64,000 bases of DNA, taken from NCBI RefSeq assembly GCF_024653915.1, contig NZ_JANLGY010000011.1, forward strand, positions 90,959 to 154,958. Reading direction: 5' to 3'. Below the pieces are notes generated by a model, which ran no database searches, was not told where the DNA came from, and was given only the letters and a program-made list of their open reading frames with translations. Made by a program: the position numbers and the translations under genes. The DNA is from Sulfuricaulis sp. Lineage in GTDB: Bacteria; Pseudomonadota; Gammaproteobacteria; Acidiferrobacterales; Sulfurifustaceae. This document shows, piece by piece, positions 27,411-39,523 of the stretch (its first letter is position 1; each line of letters opens with the position of its first letter).

Positions 27411-29813
27411 ATGTTTCGATATAAGTCAAAGTCTCTCATCGCCTCCGGCTTTGTTCTGGTTTTGGCGCTCACTGTCGCGCTCGCGGGAGTGGGCCTGACG
27501 CGCATTACCGCGATCCACAATCACCTCAAGCTCGTCACCGAGAAATACAACGCCAAGGCCGACATCATCTTTTCGATGCGCCACGTTGCCCGTGAACGGG
27601 CGCTCAGCACTTACGCCATGTTCATCATGGATGATCCCTTCGACCGCGAGGAAGAATTGCGCCGGTTTACCAGCATGGCTGCTGAATTCATACAGCTTCG
27701 CGACCGACTGATGGAGATTGGCCTTGAGCAAAGGGAGCAGTTGGCGCTGGATAAAGTGCTGGAACAGGTGCGCATATACCAGCCGCTGCATCTGGCGCTG
27801 GTGGAAAGAATCACAAGTGAGCGTCTCACCGGTGTCAAGGAGGAAATCCTGCGGCATGATCTGTTACGTCAGCGAACCATGCTGGGCCTGCTGGACGAGA
27901 TGGTGGAGCTGGAACGTGTCGAGAGCGAAAAGGCAACGGCGCAGGCCACCCGGGAATACAACTCGGCCTATCTGGTCATGGTCCTCCTCACTGCGATCAT
28001 TATTGCTTCGGGTTTTCTCATTGCCGCCTATGTCATTTACCGCACACGCCTCGTGGAACAGGCCCTGGCGCAGGAAAAGGAACACGCGGAGATCACGTTG
28101 CATTCGGTGGGCGATGCAGTTATTGCTGCCGATGAGCAGGGTAACGTCAATTACATGAATCCGGCCGCGGAGCATATGACGGGCTGGCGTAACGCGGAGG
28201 CGCGCGGCCAGCCGCTGCGTAACATTTACCACATCATCAACGAAACCACGCGTAAGCCGCTCGAGCATCCGGCAATGATGGGCGTCTTGGATGCGCCCAT
28301 CACCGGGCTGGACAAGCACACTCTGCTGGTCAGCCGTTCCGGTCGGGAGCTGGCCGTCGAGGACAACGCCGCGCCGGTCCGCAACAGCGACGGCGAGGAC
28401 ATCGGGGCGATCCTGGTGTTCCGCGATGTGACCGAGCAGCGCCAGATGCAAAAGCAATTAAGCTGGCAGGCCAGCCACGACCCACTCACCGGGCTGGCCA
28501 ACCGGCGCGAGTTCGAGGTGCTGCTGGAGCGCCTGATCTCCAGCGCCAGGGAGCAGGACAAGCGCCACGTCCTGTTGTATCTCGATCTCGATCAATTCAA
28601 GGTGATTAACGACACTTGTGGACATGTCGCCGGTGACGAATTATTGCGCCAGATCGCCGGGCTCATGCGACCCCTCATTCGCGACAGTGACACCCTGACC
28701 CGCCTGGGTGGCGACGAGTTCGGCATCCTGCTTGAGGGCTGCTACATCCCGCAGGCGGAGCAGATCGCGCACAAGGTGCTGGAGGCGCTGGAGGATTTCC
28801 GTTTTGTATGGCAAGACAAAACCTTCCGTGTCGGTGTTTCTATTGGATTGGTCGGTATCCACGCCGGCAGCCATACGGCTTCGAGTGTATTGAGCGCCGC
28901 CGACGGCGCCTGCTACATGGCCAAGGACAAGGGCCGCAACCGTATATGGGTGCATCAGGAAGACGACCATGAAACGACGCATCGCCAGGGCGAAATGGAA
29001 TGGGTCTCCCGCATCATGCGCGCTTTCGATGAAAACCGGTTTGTTCTATATTTTCAGCGCATTATGCCGCTCGTTACGACGGCAGGTGACTATCCCTACC
29101 GGGAAGTGCTGGTGCGCATGATTGATGAAAACGGCGAGCTGGTGCCGCCGATGGCGTTTATCCCGGCTGCTGAGCGTTATGGCGTGATGAGCACCGTCGA
29201 CCGCTGGGTTGTCAAAACTGCCTTAGCTTGGCTGGCAGACCACGCCTCCGATGAACACTTGGCCATTAATCTTTCCAGCCAGTCATTGGGCGACGAGGAT
29301 TTCCTGAAATTTGTGATGGAACAATTCCGTACCACGCGCCTTTCGCCCCGTCGCATTTGTTTCGAAATCACGGAAACGGCGGCCATCGCCAACTGGAACC
29401 GCGCCACGCACTTCATTGCCGCGCTGCGCGCCCTCGGTTGTCGCTTCGCCCTCGATGATTTTGGCAGCGGTATGTCGTCCTTCGGCTACCTGAAAAGCCT
29501 GCCCATCGATATCATCAAGATCGACGGTGCCTTCGTGCGTGACATGATCGATGACGAAGTCGACTATGCCATGGTCGAGGCGGTCAACCGCATTGGTCAC
29601 GTCATGGGCATCCGCACCACGGCCGAGTATGTGGAAAACGACAAGATCCTCGAAAAGCTGCGCGAAATGGGTGTGGACTACGCCCAGGGTTATGGCCTGC
29701 ATATTCCGCAACCTCTTGAGTTGCCCTCCGATGTTCTCGCGGGGAAAGTGGTAACCGCGAAGAAAAAGCCGTTCGATATGGACATCTCGGCGCTGGGCCG
29801 TCCCGCGGTCTAG
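27411..29813 (+). CDS. Membrane sensor protein with PAS, GGDEF and EAL domains
   Basis: 800 residues. TM1 near 10-32, a helical periplasmic sensor (~35-185), TM2 near 190-215, a PAS domain (ITLHSVGDAVIAADEQGNVNYMNPAAEHMTGW), GGDEF with intact RLGGDEFG, and EAL with EVLVRM in place of EALVR. The other EAL catalytic groups, NLSSQS, EITETA and DDFGSG, are kept. It can in principle make and degrade c-di-GMP; the net activity cannot be told. The ATG at 27411 is preferred to a GTG at 27396. It follows a PilZ gene. Confidence 0.88.
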   Translation: MFRYKSKSLIASGFVLVLALTVALAGVGLTRITAIHNHLKLVTEKYNAKADIIFSMRHVARERALSTYAMFIMDDPFDREEELRRFTSMAAEFIQLRDRLMEIGLEQREQLALDKVLEQVRIYQPLHLALVERITSERLTGVKEEILRHDLLRQRTMLGLLDEMVELERVESEKATAQATREYNSAYLVMVLLTAIIIASGFLIAAYVIYRTRLVEQALAQEKEHAEITLHSVGDAVIAADEQGNVNYMNPAAEHMTGWRNAEARGQPLRNIYHIINETTRKPLEHPAMMGVLDAPITGLDKHTLLVSRSGRELAVEDNAAPVRNSDGEDIGAILVFRDVTEQRQMQKQLSWQASHDPLTGLANRREFEVLLERLISSAREQDKRHVLLYLDLDQFKVINDTCGHVAGDELLRQIAGLMRPLIRDSDTLTRLGGDEFGILLEGCYIPQAEQIAHKVLEALEDFRFVWQDKTFRVGVSIGLVGIHAGSHTASSVLSAADGACYMAKDKGRNRIWVHQEDDHETTHRQGEMEWVSRIMRAFDENRFVLYFQRIMPLVTTAGDYPYREVLVRMIDENGELVPPMAFIPAAERYGVMSTVDRWVVKTALAWLADHASDEHLAINLSSQSLGDEDFLKFVMEQFRTTRLSPRRICFEITETAAIANWNRATHFIAALRALGCRFALDDFGSGMSSFGYLKSLPIDIIKIDGAFVRDMIDDEVDYAMVEAVNRIGHVMGIRTTAEYVENDKILEKLREMGVDYAQGYGLHIPQPLELPSDVLAGKVVTAKKKPFDMDISALGRPAV

Positions 29814-30544
29814 GTGCTGGATCCAGCGGTTAATGCAAAGGCGGCGACCATCGTCACGGCCGCGGTTTCTATCCGCAGTATGGATGTCCCCAGTGTGAGC
29901 ATTCTTGCTCCGGCCGCGACAGCCTGTTCGATCTCTGCTTCTGTGAACCCGCCTTCCGGGCCAATCAGAATCGTTACGTGTTTCGCCCCTTGATTGGCCG
30001 CGGTTGAAACGCTCACGGCCTGCGCGGCTGAGTGGGCGAGCCACACGCTGCTGCCCGCCGCTTTCATGCGCTCAACGATGTCGCGTACCGTGGATGTTGC
30101 TTCGATGGAGGGAAGGTGTAACCGCCGGCTTTGTTTGCAGGCCTCGAGGCAAATTTTTTTCCAGCGCGCCATGCTGTTCGCGCCGCGCTTAACCACGCTG
30201 CGCTCACAGGCCAGCGGCGTGAAGTGCGCCATGCCGAGCTGGGTAGTCATGTCGAGCAGTACCTGCTGGCGGTCGCCCTTGGGCAGCGCACAGGCGAGAT
30301 GAATTTCCGGTTTGGGTGCCGGTTCACTACGCCGTTCCTCGATGCGCAATTCCAGTGTCCGCCCGCGTGCCACGACACGCAGCAGTGTGGCGCGCGCGAT
30401 GCTGCCATGCCCGTCAAAAAGCCATAATGTGTCGCCATCATGGAGCCGGCGCGAGGCAGCGGCATGATGCGCCTCGTCGCCCGTCAGTACCAATGTCGCG
30501 CCGGGCTCGGCGAGCTGCTCGGAATAAAACAAGGGTTCGGTCAT
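29810..30544 (-). CDS. rsmE: RsmE, 16S rRNA U1498 N3-methyltransferase
   Basis: 244 residues of the SPOUT family. Seen: HHAAASRRLHDGD at the N-terminal PUA-like part, the KGDRQQVLLDMTTQLG helix and the SAM-binding knot with LIGPEGGFTEAEI and LGTSILRIETAA. It modifies U1498 in the ribosome decoding centre. It overlaps the end of rsmJ by 4 bp and is convergent with the GGDEF/EAL gene, whose stop is also overlapped by 4 bp. Confidence 0.94.
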   Translation of the reverse strand: MTEPLFYSEQLAEPGATLVLTGDEAHHAAASRRLHDGDTLWLFDGHGSIARATLLRVVARGRTLELRIEERRSEPAPKPEIHLACALPKGDRQQVLLDMTTQLGMAHFTPLACERSVVKRGANSMARWKKICLEACKQSRRLHLPSIEATSTVRDIVERMKAAGSSVWLAHSAAQAVSVSTAANQGAKHVTILIGPEGGFTEAEIEQAVAAGARMLTLGTSILRIETAAVTMVAAFALTAGSST

Positions 30545-31359
30545 GTCTTGGTCCGATGGCGCGCAAGATACACGTCATAGCGCACCAGTTTGCCCGTCAG
30601 GCTCATGCTTGGGTCCGGCGCGAGCGGTGGTGCATCGTCTGGCCGTTTCACGACTACACGATCATGGGCGACGCCGCGACTGATCTCAAGCAATTCCAAC
30701 GCGTCGGCATCGTCGCCGACCAGTTGGCGCAGTAGGCGCATTTCCTTTTTCACGGCGGCGGATTTCCGGCGTTTCGGCGGAAACATCGGGTCGAGATAGA
30801 TTGCGTCGGGGCGTGGTGCCAGCGTGGGAAGCAGCGAGCGGGAATCGCCGTTCACGAGTCGTAAGCGCTCGGACAAGACCATCCCCGTCAATGTAGTGAG
30901 GCGATTCAGGCCATCCTGGGCCAGCGCCACGACCACGGGCGAGCGCTCAATGGCAGTGACGTGAAAACCCATGAGCGCCAGCAATAGCGCATCCTGTCCG
31001 TACCCCGCTGTGGCATCCGCGATAGTGCGCACTTTTTTTCCGAAGGCGCGCGCCAGCGGTTGGCGGCGCGAGAGATTTGCGCTGTAGGGGCGCAGGTCGA
31101 GAGGCGTGAAATCCACGAATACCGGACCCAGACGTGGGTCATGAGGATCCCGTAATTCAAGGTGTTCGGGTGTCAGAACCAGCTGTAAATCAGAACCCGG
31201 ATCTCCTGTCATCACCAATGGTAGTTCCAGCTCATGCGCCAGTTCCTCGGCGCGGGATTTCAGGGCCTCATTGCCATTGAAGCCGAGGGCGATGCGGCTT
31301 GTGGCACGGTGTGGATTGGTCGCGGCAGGCGCTGAGCGACGAAACGGGGAAGTTGCCAT
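30541..31359 (-). CDS. rsmJ: RsmJ, 16S rRNA G1516 N2-methyltransferase
   Basis: 272 residues. Seen: TIADATAGYGQDALLLALMG (SAM-binding), VTAIERSPVV and YLDPMFPPKRRKSAAVKKEM, all characteristic of RsmJ (YhiQ). First gene of a two-gene operon for 16S rRNA modification with rsmE. Confidence 0.92.
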   Translation of the reverse strand: MATSPFRRSAPAATNPHRATSRIALGFNGNEALKSRAEELAHELELPLVMTGDPGSDLQLVLTPEHLELRDPHDPRLGPVFVDFTPLDLRPYSANLSRRQPLARAFGKKVRTIADATAGYGQDALLLALMGFHVTAIERSPVVVALAQDGLNRLTTLTGMVLSERLRLVNGDSRSLLPTLAPRPDAIYLDPMFPPKRRKSAAVKKEMRLLRQLVGDDADALELLEISRGVAHDRVVVKRPDDAPPLAPDPSMSLTGKLVRYDVYLARHRTKT

Positions 31360-31420
31360 GGTGCGGTTAGCATAATCACTCTTGAATCAATACGCACTCG
31401 CTGGTACAGCCGCGAACCTG

Positions 31421-31460
31421 GAACACTCTGCCCCGCTCCGCTCCGCAGGGCAGAGTGTTC
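31421..31460. terminator. Perfect 13-bp hairpin between rsmJ and the DUF1269 gene
   Basis: GAACACTCTGCCC (31421-31433) pairs with GGGCAGAGTGTTC (31448-31460). There is no clear T-run. It lies 15 bp after the stop of the leftward DUF1269 gene. Confidence 0.55.
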
Positions 31461-31475
31461 AGGCGCCTGAGGCTT

Positions 31476-31988
31476 TCAGGGGAACGCGGGAATCGTCGGA
31501 TCGCGTCCGCGCGCATCGGCATCCGGGCACTGCTCCCGGATCATGGTGGTGATTTCCCCGATTTGAAGCTTGGGGACGTCGACCATCAGCAGGATTCTTC
31601 CCTGTTCAATATCTTTTGAAAACTTTTTGAGACGGGTGTTGGGAACGTCTGCCGCAATCATGCCGGAGGCCCAGATACCGACGATGGCGCCAATCAGGCT
31701 CATGGCCAGGATAACGCCCAAACCCATCACCAGACCGGAAGGTGGAAACATCATGGCGACGACGCCAGCGAGTGCTCCGGTGGCGCCGCCCACGACCAGA
31801 CCCAAGGCAAGGCCGTGGATTTCATCGCTTTTTTGCAGCATGGTGGCTTCGGGCAAATCGCCCAACGCCACGCCTTCCTTGGCCAGGAAAAACACGTGTT
31901 CTTGTTCGATGCGGGCCAAGAGCAATTTCTTGAATACTGATTTGGCGGTTTTGACGTCCGGTAACAGAAAATAAAGCCGTCTTCTCAT
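31476..31988 (-). CDS. DUF1269-type membrane protein
   Basis: 170 residues. A soluble N-terminal part (RRRLYFLLPDVKTAKSVFKKLLLA) is followed by two glycine-rich hydrophobic segments near 65-110 (GLALGLVVGGATGALAGVVAM and LGVILAMSLIGAIVGIWAS) and a soluble C-terminus. The pattern fits DUF1269 inner-membrane proteins of unknown role. The ATG at 31988 has a strong AAGGAGG upstream. Confidence 0.75.
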   Translation of the reverse strand: MRRRLYFLLPDVKTAKSVFKKLLLARIEQEHVFFLAKEGVALGDLPEATMLQKSDEIHGLALGLVVGGATGALAGVVAMMFPPSGLVMGLGVILAMSLIGAIVGIWASGMIAADVPNTRLKKFSKDIEQGRILLMVDVPKLQIGEITTMIREQCPDADARGRDPTIPAFP

Positions 31989-32162
31989 CACAACCTCCTT
32001 GTCCCGCGACGGGGATTGGCGCCAGATAAAGACCTCTTTACATCCGATGGCTACAGGAAAAAATCATAGCTGATTCCGGACGGCATCCCAAAGAGATGCC
32101 GTACTTTTCGTGCAAGATTTATCTAGTGGTCGGAAACGACGGGTAGCGTAACAACAACGAAA

Positions 32163-33983
<1,821 letters not shown>

Positions 33984-34200
33984 GGAACTAACCGGGAGTA
34001 AGGGCAAAAAGGCCGCGCATTATACACGGCAACGGGGTGAGGCGTAAGGAGCCATGGGTGCTGTGTATATTGCTGTTTACGTCCTGTTCTCTCGCTGGTG
34101 TCAGTGGCGTAAATGGGTGGCCCTTCATCTTTCAGTATAAACCCTGGGAATGCCGAAGGAAGGAAATGGAGAAAAAACTTACAACTGGATTAAGAGCACC

Positions 34201-34581
34201 TCAGCCGCTTTTTGGGGCCTTGGCCTGTTCCTTTTCGATTTCGGCGCGCACCTGGTTCATGTCGAGGGCCTTGGCCTTGTCGATTACCTGATCGAGGGCG
34301 GAGGTGGGCAGGGCGCCGGGTTGCGCGAAGATAATGATCTTTTCACGGAATATCATCAGCGTGGGGATAGAGCGGATCTGAAAATAACCCGCTAGCGCCT
34401 GCTGCTCCTCGGTGTTGACCTTGGCAAACACGATATCCGGGTATTTTTCCGAGGCGGTTTCGTACGCGGGGGCGAACGAACGGCAAGGTCCGCACCACGG
34501 CGCCCAGAAATCGACGATCACCATGTTATTTCCGCTTACGACCTGATTAAAATTTTCCTGCGTCACTTCTACGGTAGCCAC
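34201..34581 (-). CDS. Thioredoxin-family protein
   Basis: 126 residues with a thioredoxin fold and active site FWAPWCGPCRSF. Also seen: VNTEEQQALAGYFQIRSIPTLMIF with the cis-proline. The C-terminal ~25 residues are charged and helical, beyond a typical 108-residue TrxA. The GTG at 34581 (VATVEVTQENF) follows GGAGA and is preferred to an ATG 13 codons upstream. No signal peptide, so it is cytoplasmic. Confidence 0.85.
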   Translation of the reverse strand: MATVEVTQENFNQVVSGNNMVIVDFWAPWCGPCRSFAPAYETASEKYPDIVFAKVNTEEQQALAGYFQIRSIPTLMIFREKIIIFAQPGALPTSALDQVIDKAKALDMNQVRAEIEKEQAKAPKSG

Positions 34582-34747
34582 TTGAATCTCCAGCGAGCAT
34601 CTCAAGGATGTCCATGACATGAGGTTGAATTATGATACCGCTATCACGCGGTACGCTCAGGTTTTGTGATGGGGGCGTGTCAGTGGAAATCAAGCTGGTT
34701 CAGGAAAAGGTGCGGTCGTTGCCGGGCTTGAGTGTGAGCCGCCGGTA

Positions 34748-35467
34748 TCAGCGCCTGTCTTTCCCGAGAATTTCTCTTTCGACCTGATCGAGGCTGATGT
34801 GGCGCACGTCCTTGCCCTTGACCAGGTAGATGATGTATTCGCAGATGTTGCAGGCGTGATCGCCGATGCGCTCGAGGGCCCGCGCCGCCCAGATGACATT
34901 CAGCACGCGCGAAATGGTGCGCGGATCTTCCATCATGTAGGTAATCATCTGCCTCATGGTGCCTTCGTATTTCTGATCCACCTTGATGTCTTCCCGGGCG
35001 ATGCGGAACGCGGCCTCGATATCGAGGCGGGCGAAGGCATCGAGCGTGTCGTGCAGCATCTGGCGTACATGTGTGCCCAGCGCCTGGATCTCGGCATAGT
35101 TGTTCTTCGGGCGTTCCTCGACGGCCAGCTGTACTGCCATGCGCGCGATCTTCTCGGCCTCGTCGCCGATGCGCTCCAGGTCGGTGATGGTCTTGATGAC
35201 CGCCACGACCAGCCGCAAGTCGCTCGCGGCCGGCTGGCGGCGGGCGATAATCTGACAGCATTCCTCGTCAATGGTGACTTCCATCTTGTTGACCTGAGTG
35301 TCGTTCAGGATCACGGCCTCACCCTGGGCCACGTCACCCTTGACGAGCGCCTCGATCGCGTTCTCGATCTGCTGTTCGACGAGACCGCCCATCTTCAATA
35401 CCCGTGAGCGGATGTCTTCCAGTTCGGCGTTGAACTGGCGTGAAATATGTGTGTGCATTTGTTCCAT
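34748..35467 (-). CDS. phoU: PhoU, phosphate signalling regulator
   Basis: 239 residues, two three-helix PhoU repeats with the acidic metal-binding motifs (ERIGDEAEKIARM and ERIGDHACNICEYIIYL). It connects the Pst transporter to PhoR and keeps the Pho response off when phosphate is ample. It is last in the pst cluster, 160 bp after pstB, with two hairpins in between. Confidence 0.94.
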   Translation of the reverse strand: MEQMHTHISRQFNAELEDIRSRVLKMGGLVEQQIENAIEALVKGDVAQGEAVILNDTQVNKMEVTIDEECCQIIARRQPAASDLRLVVAVIKTITDLERIGDEAEKIARMAVQLAVEERPKNNYAEIQALGTHVRQMLHDTLDAFARLDIEAAFRIAREDIKVDQKYEGTMRQMITYMMEDPRTISRVLNVIWAARALERIGDHACNICEYIIYLVKGKDVRHISLDQVEREILGKDRR

Positions 35468-35531
35468 ATTGCTCTCCTTAAAGTACCGTATGCCGTCCCT
35501 GGCGATACTTCATTGACTTTGTTGGACCCCA

Positions 35532-35580
35532 GCCCGGCCTTTCCTCGCTTCGCATCCCGTTCCGCGCGGAAAGGCCGGGC
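35532..35580. terminator. Large hairpin between pstB and phoU
   Basis: GCCCGGCCTTTCC (35532-35544) pairs with GGAAAGGCCGGGC (35568-35580), 13 bp perfect. Confidence 0.5.
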
Positions 35581-35590
35581 GTTCGCCGGC

Positions 35591-35615
35591 GTGAATGCAC
35601 ATTAAGTGCATTCAC
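35591..35615 (-). terminator. Hairpin just after pstB
   Basis: GTGAATGCAC-attaa-GTGCATTCAC, perfect 10-bp stem 12 bp past the pstB stop, with no T-run. It may stabilise or attenuate the transcript before phoU. Confidence 0.5.
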
Positions 35616-35627
35616 GAATACCCCGAC

Positions 35628-36395
35628 TCACCCATAACGCCCGGTGATGTAATCTTCCGTCTGTTTCTTGGAAGGGTTGGTGAAGATGGTGTTGGTGTCG
35701 CCGAATTCCACCGATTCGCCCAGATACATGAAGGCCGTGAAATCCGACACGCGCGCCGCCTGTTGCATGTTGTGGGTGACGATGGTGATAGTGTAGTTCT
35801 TTTTCAGTTCGTAAATCAGTTCCTCGATCTTCAGCGTCGAGATCGGGTCGAGCGCCGAGGCCGGCTCGTCGAGCAGCATCACCTCGGGCTTGACCGCGAT
35901 GGCGCGCGCGATGCACAGCCGCTGCTGCTGGCCGCCCGAGAGGCTCATGCCGCTCTGACGCAGCTTGTCCTTGACCTCGCCCCACAGCGCCGCCTGCTGC
36001 AGCGCCCATTCCACCCGATCATCCATTTCAGCGCGCGACAGTTTTTCATACAGACGCACACCGAAAGCGATATTTTCGTAGATGGACATGGGAAATGGAG
36101 TCGGTTTCTGGAACACCATCCCGATGCGTGCGCGCAGGCGGAACAGGTCGGTGCGTGGCGACAGGATATTTTCACCGTCCAACTGAACTTCGCCGGTGGC
36201 GCGCTGGCCGGGATACAGCTCGTACATGCGGTTGATCGCGCGCAGCAGCGTGGACTTGCCGCAACCCGAGGGACCAATGAACGCCGTCACCTTGTTGGTG
36301 GCGATATCCAGGGTGACGCTTTTCAGCGCCTGGAACTTCCCGTAATAGAAGTTCAGGTCGCGCACCTGGATCTTGACGGAGTTGTCGGCGGCCAT
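35628..36395 (-). CDS. pstB: PstB, phosphate ABC transporter ATPase
   Basis: 255 residues. Walker [13 protein letters not shown] signature LSGGQQQRL, Walker [14 protein letters not shown], then the switch His in IVTHNMQQA. It powers high-affinity phosphate import. The ATG at 36395 shares one base with the pstA stop (TGATG); the longer frame upstream is not conserved. Confidence 0.96.
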   Translation of the reverse strand: MAADNSVKIQVRDLNFYYGKFQALKSVTLDIATNKVTAFIGPSGCGKSTLLRAINRMYELYPGQRATGEVQLDGENILSPRTDLFRLRARIGMVFQKPTPFPMSIYENIAFGVRLYEKLSRAEMDDRVEWALQQAALWGEVKDKLRQSGMSLSGGQQQRLCIARAIAVKPEVMLLDEPASALDPISTLKIEELIYELKKNYTITIVTHNMQQAARVSDFTAFMYLGESVEFGDTNTIFTNPSKKQTEDYITGRYG

Positions 36396-37240
36396 CAGTG
36401 CTCCATCCGCGCTTTGCGCGACAGGGTGCGGGCCACGATGCTCAATGCCAGCACGCTCAGGGTGATGAGTAATGCCCCGGCCCACGCCAGGGTGTGCCAT
36501 TCCTTGTACGGGCTCATGGCGAACTGGAAAATCACCACCGGCAGGTTGGCCATGGGTTGCATCAGATCGGTGCTCCAGAACTGATTGTTGAGTGCCGTGA
36601 ACAGCAGCGGCGCGGTTTCACCGGCGATGCGTGCGATCGCCAGCAGTACCCCGGTGAGTATGCCGGACAGCGCGGCGCGGTAGGCCACCAGCGTGATCAT
36701 TTTCCAGCGCGGCGCCCCGAGGGCAAGCGCGGCCTCGCGCAGCGGGTTCGGCACCAGCTTGAGCATTTCTTCCGTGGTGCGAATGACGACCGGTAACATA
36801 ATAATGGCGAGCGCCAGCGCCCCGGCAAGCGCGGAGAAATGCCCCATGCGTATGACCACCAACTCATAAATGAAGAGTCCGATAATAATAGAGGGCGCGG
36901 ACAGCAGAATATCGTTGAGGAAGCGAATGATGCCGGCCACGACCGAACGGCCTCCATACTCCGCCAGATATGTGCCCGCGAGAATGCCTACCGGCGTGCC
37001 GATGGCCGTGGCCAGCCCCACCATGATCAGGCTGCCGACGATGGCATTGGCCAGTCCGCCGGTGCCGCCGGGCGCGGGGGTGTCCAGCCGGAACAGGTTC
37101 CAGTCGATCGCCGTGACGCCGTAACTGAGAGTGGTCCAGATGATCCAGAACAACCAGAACAGACCGAAGACGGTCGCGAGCACCGAGCCGGAGAGGTTCA
37201 CGATGTTGACGGTACGTCGCCGCAGGTAGCGCCAGTCCAT
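36395..37240 (-). CDS. pstA: PstA, phosphate ABC transporter permease
   Basis: 281 residues, six predicted membrane helices and the EAA-loop ([29 protein letters not shown]) that contacts PstB. It lies 9 bp after pstC. Confidence 0.95.
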   Translation of the reverse strand: MDWRYLRRRTVNIVNLSGSVLATVFGLFWLFWIIWTTLSYGVTAIDWNLFRLDTPAPGGTGGLANAIVGSLIMVGLATAIGTPVGILAGTYLAEYGGRSVVAGIIRFLNDILLSAPSIIIGLFIYELVVIRMGHFSALAGALALAIIMLPVVIRTTEEMLKLVPNPLREAALALGAPRWKMITLVAYRAALSGILTGVLLAIARIAGETAPLLFTALNNQFWSTDLMQPMANLPVVIFQFAMSPYKEWHTLAWAGALLITLSVLALSIVARTLSRKARMEH

Positions 37241-37249
37241 TTCCGGTTC

Positions 37250-38221
37250 CTAGTTTTTCACGTTGTCGCGCGAATCCAGCCCCATCAACAGGAGCTTGGC
37301 GCAGGTCAGCACGATGAAAGTGATCATGAACAGCACCAACCCCAGCGCAATCAGCGAAGAGGTGTGCATGTCACCCACGGCCTCGGTAAATTCGTTTGCC
37401 AGCGTCGAGGCAATGGAATTGCCCGGCTCAAACAGTGAGGGGCTGAAGCGGTGGGTATTGCCGATGATGAAAGTCACGGCCATGGTCTCGCCGAGCGCAC
37501 GCCCCAGCCCGAGAAAAATACCGCCGACCGCGCCCACGCGTGTGTACGGCAGGACCACGTTCCACACAACTTCCCAATGGGTCGCGCCCATGGCGTAGGC
37601 CGATTCCTTGAGAAATTTGGGCGTGGTGGCGAACACGTCGCGCATCAGCGCGGTGATGAAGGGGATGATCATGATCCCGAGTATGAACCCCGCCGGCAGC
37701 ATGCCGATGCCGAGCGGCGCGCCCTGGAACAGCGCGCCGATCCAGGGCGTGTCGCCGAAGGTTTCCTGCAACCAGGGTTGCACGTGTTCCGACAATATGG
37801 GTGCGAACACGAACAGTCCCCACATGCCGTAAATGATGCTGGGGATGGCGGCCAGCAGTTCCACGGCCGTGCCGATGGGGCGGCGCAGCCAGTGCGGCGA
37901 GACTTCGGTGAGAAACAGCGCGATACCGAAGCTGATCGGCACGGCGATGAGCAGGGCGATCAAAGAGCTGACCAGCGTGCCGTAAATGGGTACCAGTGCA
38001 CCGAATTTTTCAGTTACCGGGTTCCAATCGTCGGTGATGAGAAACGCAGGTCCGAACTCGGTCAGGGCCTGCCAGCCCCCGACAAACAGCGAAACGATGA
38101 TGCCGGCCAGGATGACCAGCACCAACCAGGCCGAGCCGGTGGTCAGGGCCTGGAACGACCGGTCCATGATACGCAGCCGTCGGATAGTGGCGTCGGAAAT
38201 AGGTGACTGGTCGCCGTTCAT
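37250..38221 (-). CDS. pstC: PstC, phosphate ABC transporter permease
   Basis: 323 residues with membrane helices and the EAA-loop (ESAYAMGATHWEVVWNVVLPYTRVGAVGG). The ATG at 38221 (MNGDQSPISDATIRRLRIMDRSF) is chosen; the longer frame would cross the hairpin separating it from pstS. Confidence 0.95.
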   Translation of the reverse strand: MNGDQSPISDATIRRLRIMDRSFQALTTGSAWLVLVILAGIIVSLFVGGWQALTEFGPAFLITDDWNPVTEKFGALVPIYGTLVSSLIALLIAVPISFGIALFLTEVSPHWLRRPIGTAVELLAAIPSIIYGMWGLFVFAPILSEHVQPWLQETFGDTPWIGALFQGAPLGIGMLPAGFILGIMIIPFITALMRDVFATTPKFLKESAYAMGATHWEVVWNVVLPYTRVGAVGGIFLGLGRALGETMAVTFIIGNTHRFSPSLFEPGNSIASTLANEFTEAVGDMHTSSLIALGLVLFMITFIVLTCAKLLLMGLDSRDNVKN

Positions 38222-38242
38222 TTTGGTTTCGTATGAATGAAA

Positions 38243-38266
38243 AGCGGGGACCCGAAGGACCCCGCT
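38243..38266 (-). terminator. Attenuator-like hairpin between pstS and pstC
   Basis: AGCGGGG-acccgaagga-CCCCGCT, within the 73-bp gap. A partial terminator here would explain higher PstS than permease expression, as in other pst operons. Confidence 0.5.
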
Positions 38267-38294
38267 GCCCGCAACCTTTTTTGGTCGAGGAATA

Positions 38295-39371
38295 TTACTT
38301 CTTGACCATGGCATCGGTCCAGACAGGTTTAGCACTGCCGTCCTTGATCTCATTTTTCCATGCTTCTTGTACCAACTTCACCACGCTTGCCGGCATTGGC
38401 ACATAGTCGAGTGCATCGGCCAGTTTGTCGCCATGGTGATACGCCCAATCGAAGAACTTGAGCACTTCCCGGGCAGTCTCGGGATTCTCCTGTTTCTTGT
38501 AAACCAGGATGAAGGTCGCGCCGGTAATCGGCCAACTCTTCTCGCCGGGTTGATCGGTCAGCATAAGATTGAACCCCGGTGCCTTGGCCCAATCGGCATT
38601 CGCCGCCGCGGCCTGAAACGATTCGCTGTCCGGCTTTACGAACTTGCCGGCCTGGTTCTGCAGTTGGGTGGCGGTCATCTTGTTCTGCAGGGCGTAGGCG
38701 TATTCCACGTAGCCGATCGCGCCCTTGAGGCGCTGCACGTAAGAGGCCACGCCCTCGTTGCCCTTGCCGCCCACGCCGCTGGGCCAGGATACGGAGGTAT
38801 TGTTGCCGATCTTTTCCTTGAACTCAGTGCTGACCTTGGACAGGTAGTGCGTGAAGATAAAGGTGGTTCCCGAGCCGTCGGCGCGAGACACGGCGATAAT
38901 TTTCTGCTCGGGCAGGTCTACGCCCGGATTGAGCTTGGCAATGGCAGGGTCGTTCCACACGGTGATTTTGCCGAGATAGATGTCGGCTACCACAGAGCCG
39001 GTGAGCTTCAATTCGCCGGACTTGATCCCGGGCAGGTTCACCACCGGCACCACGCCGCCCATGACCATGGGAAACTGGACGAGCCCGCTCTCGTTCAGTT
39101 CCTCGATCGAAAGCGGTTTGTCGGAGGCGCCGAAATCGACGGTGTTGGACTTGATCTGCTTGATGCCGCCGCCCGAGCCGATGGACTGGTAATTCATGCC
39201 GATGCCGGTTTTAGTCTTGTAGGCTTCAGCCCACTTGGCGTAGATGGGGTAGGGGAAGGTCGCGCCGGCGCCAGTGATGGTCCTGGCAGCGTGCGCAAGG
39301 GAAGTGGTCAGACCGAACGCAACGGCACCAGCAAGGGCGGCCCGTTTCAGTGATCGAGATGTTAAAAACAT
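38295..39371 (-). CDS. pstS: PstS, periplasmic phosphate-binding protein
   Basis: 358 residues with a signal peptide ([20 protein letters not shown], cleavage after AHA). The phosphate-binding segments are seen: [34 protein letters not shown] and [17 protein letters not shown]. The ATG at 39371 follows ACGGAG. A near-consensus Pho box lies 66 bp upstream. Confidence 0.95.
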   Translation of the reverse strand: MFLTSRSLKRAALAGAVAFGLTTSLAHAARTITGAGATFPYPIYAKWAEAYKTKTGIGMNYQSIGSGGGIKQIKSNTVDFGASDKPLSIEELNESGLVQFPMVMGGVVPVVNLPGIKSGELKLTGSVVADIYLGKITVWNDPAIAKLNPGVDLPEQKIIAVSRADGSGTTFIFTHYLSKVSTEFKEKIGNNTSVSWPSGVGGKGNEGVASYVQRLKGAIGYVEYAYALQNKMTATQLQNQAGKFVKPDSESFQAAAANADWAKAPGFNLMLTDQPGEKSWPITGATFILVYKKQENPETAREVLKFFDWAYHHGDKLADALDYVPMPASVVKLVQEAWKNEIKDGSAKPVWTDAMVKK

Positions 39372-39436
39372 TGTTATATGTCTCCGTAATAAAAAATTGA
39401 ATTTGCGATTAATCGGGGCGCATGATGCTCCCGTTG

Positions 39437-39455
39437 TGTGACAGTTGTATGACAA
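39437..39455 (-). promoter_or_regulatory. Pho box (PhoB-binding site) of pstS
   Basis: Read on the minus strand: TTGTCATACAACTGTCACA, two direct TGTCA repeats at 11-bp spacing, matching the CTGTCATA-N4-CTGTCAT consensus. phoB itself lies at 47876-48565. Confidence 0.85.
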
Positions 39456-39523
39456 CCGTATAAGCCGGTTGCAGCGCCATATTCAAGTGGTGGCGCCATT
39501 TTGTAGTAACCGGAGGGCGAAAA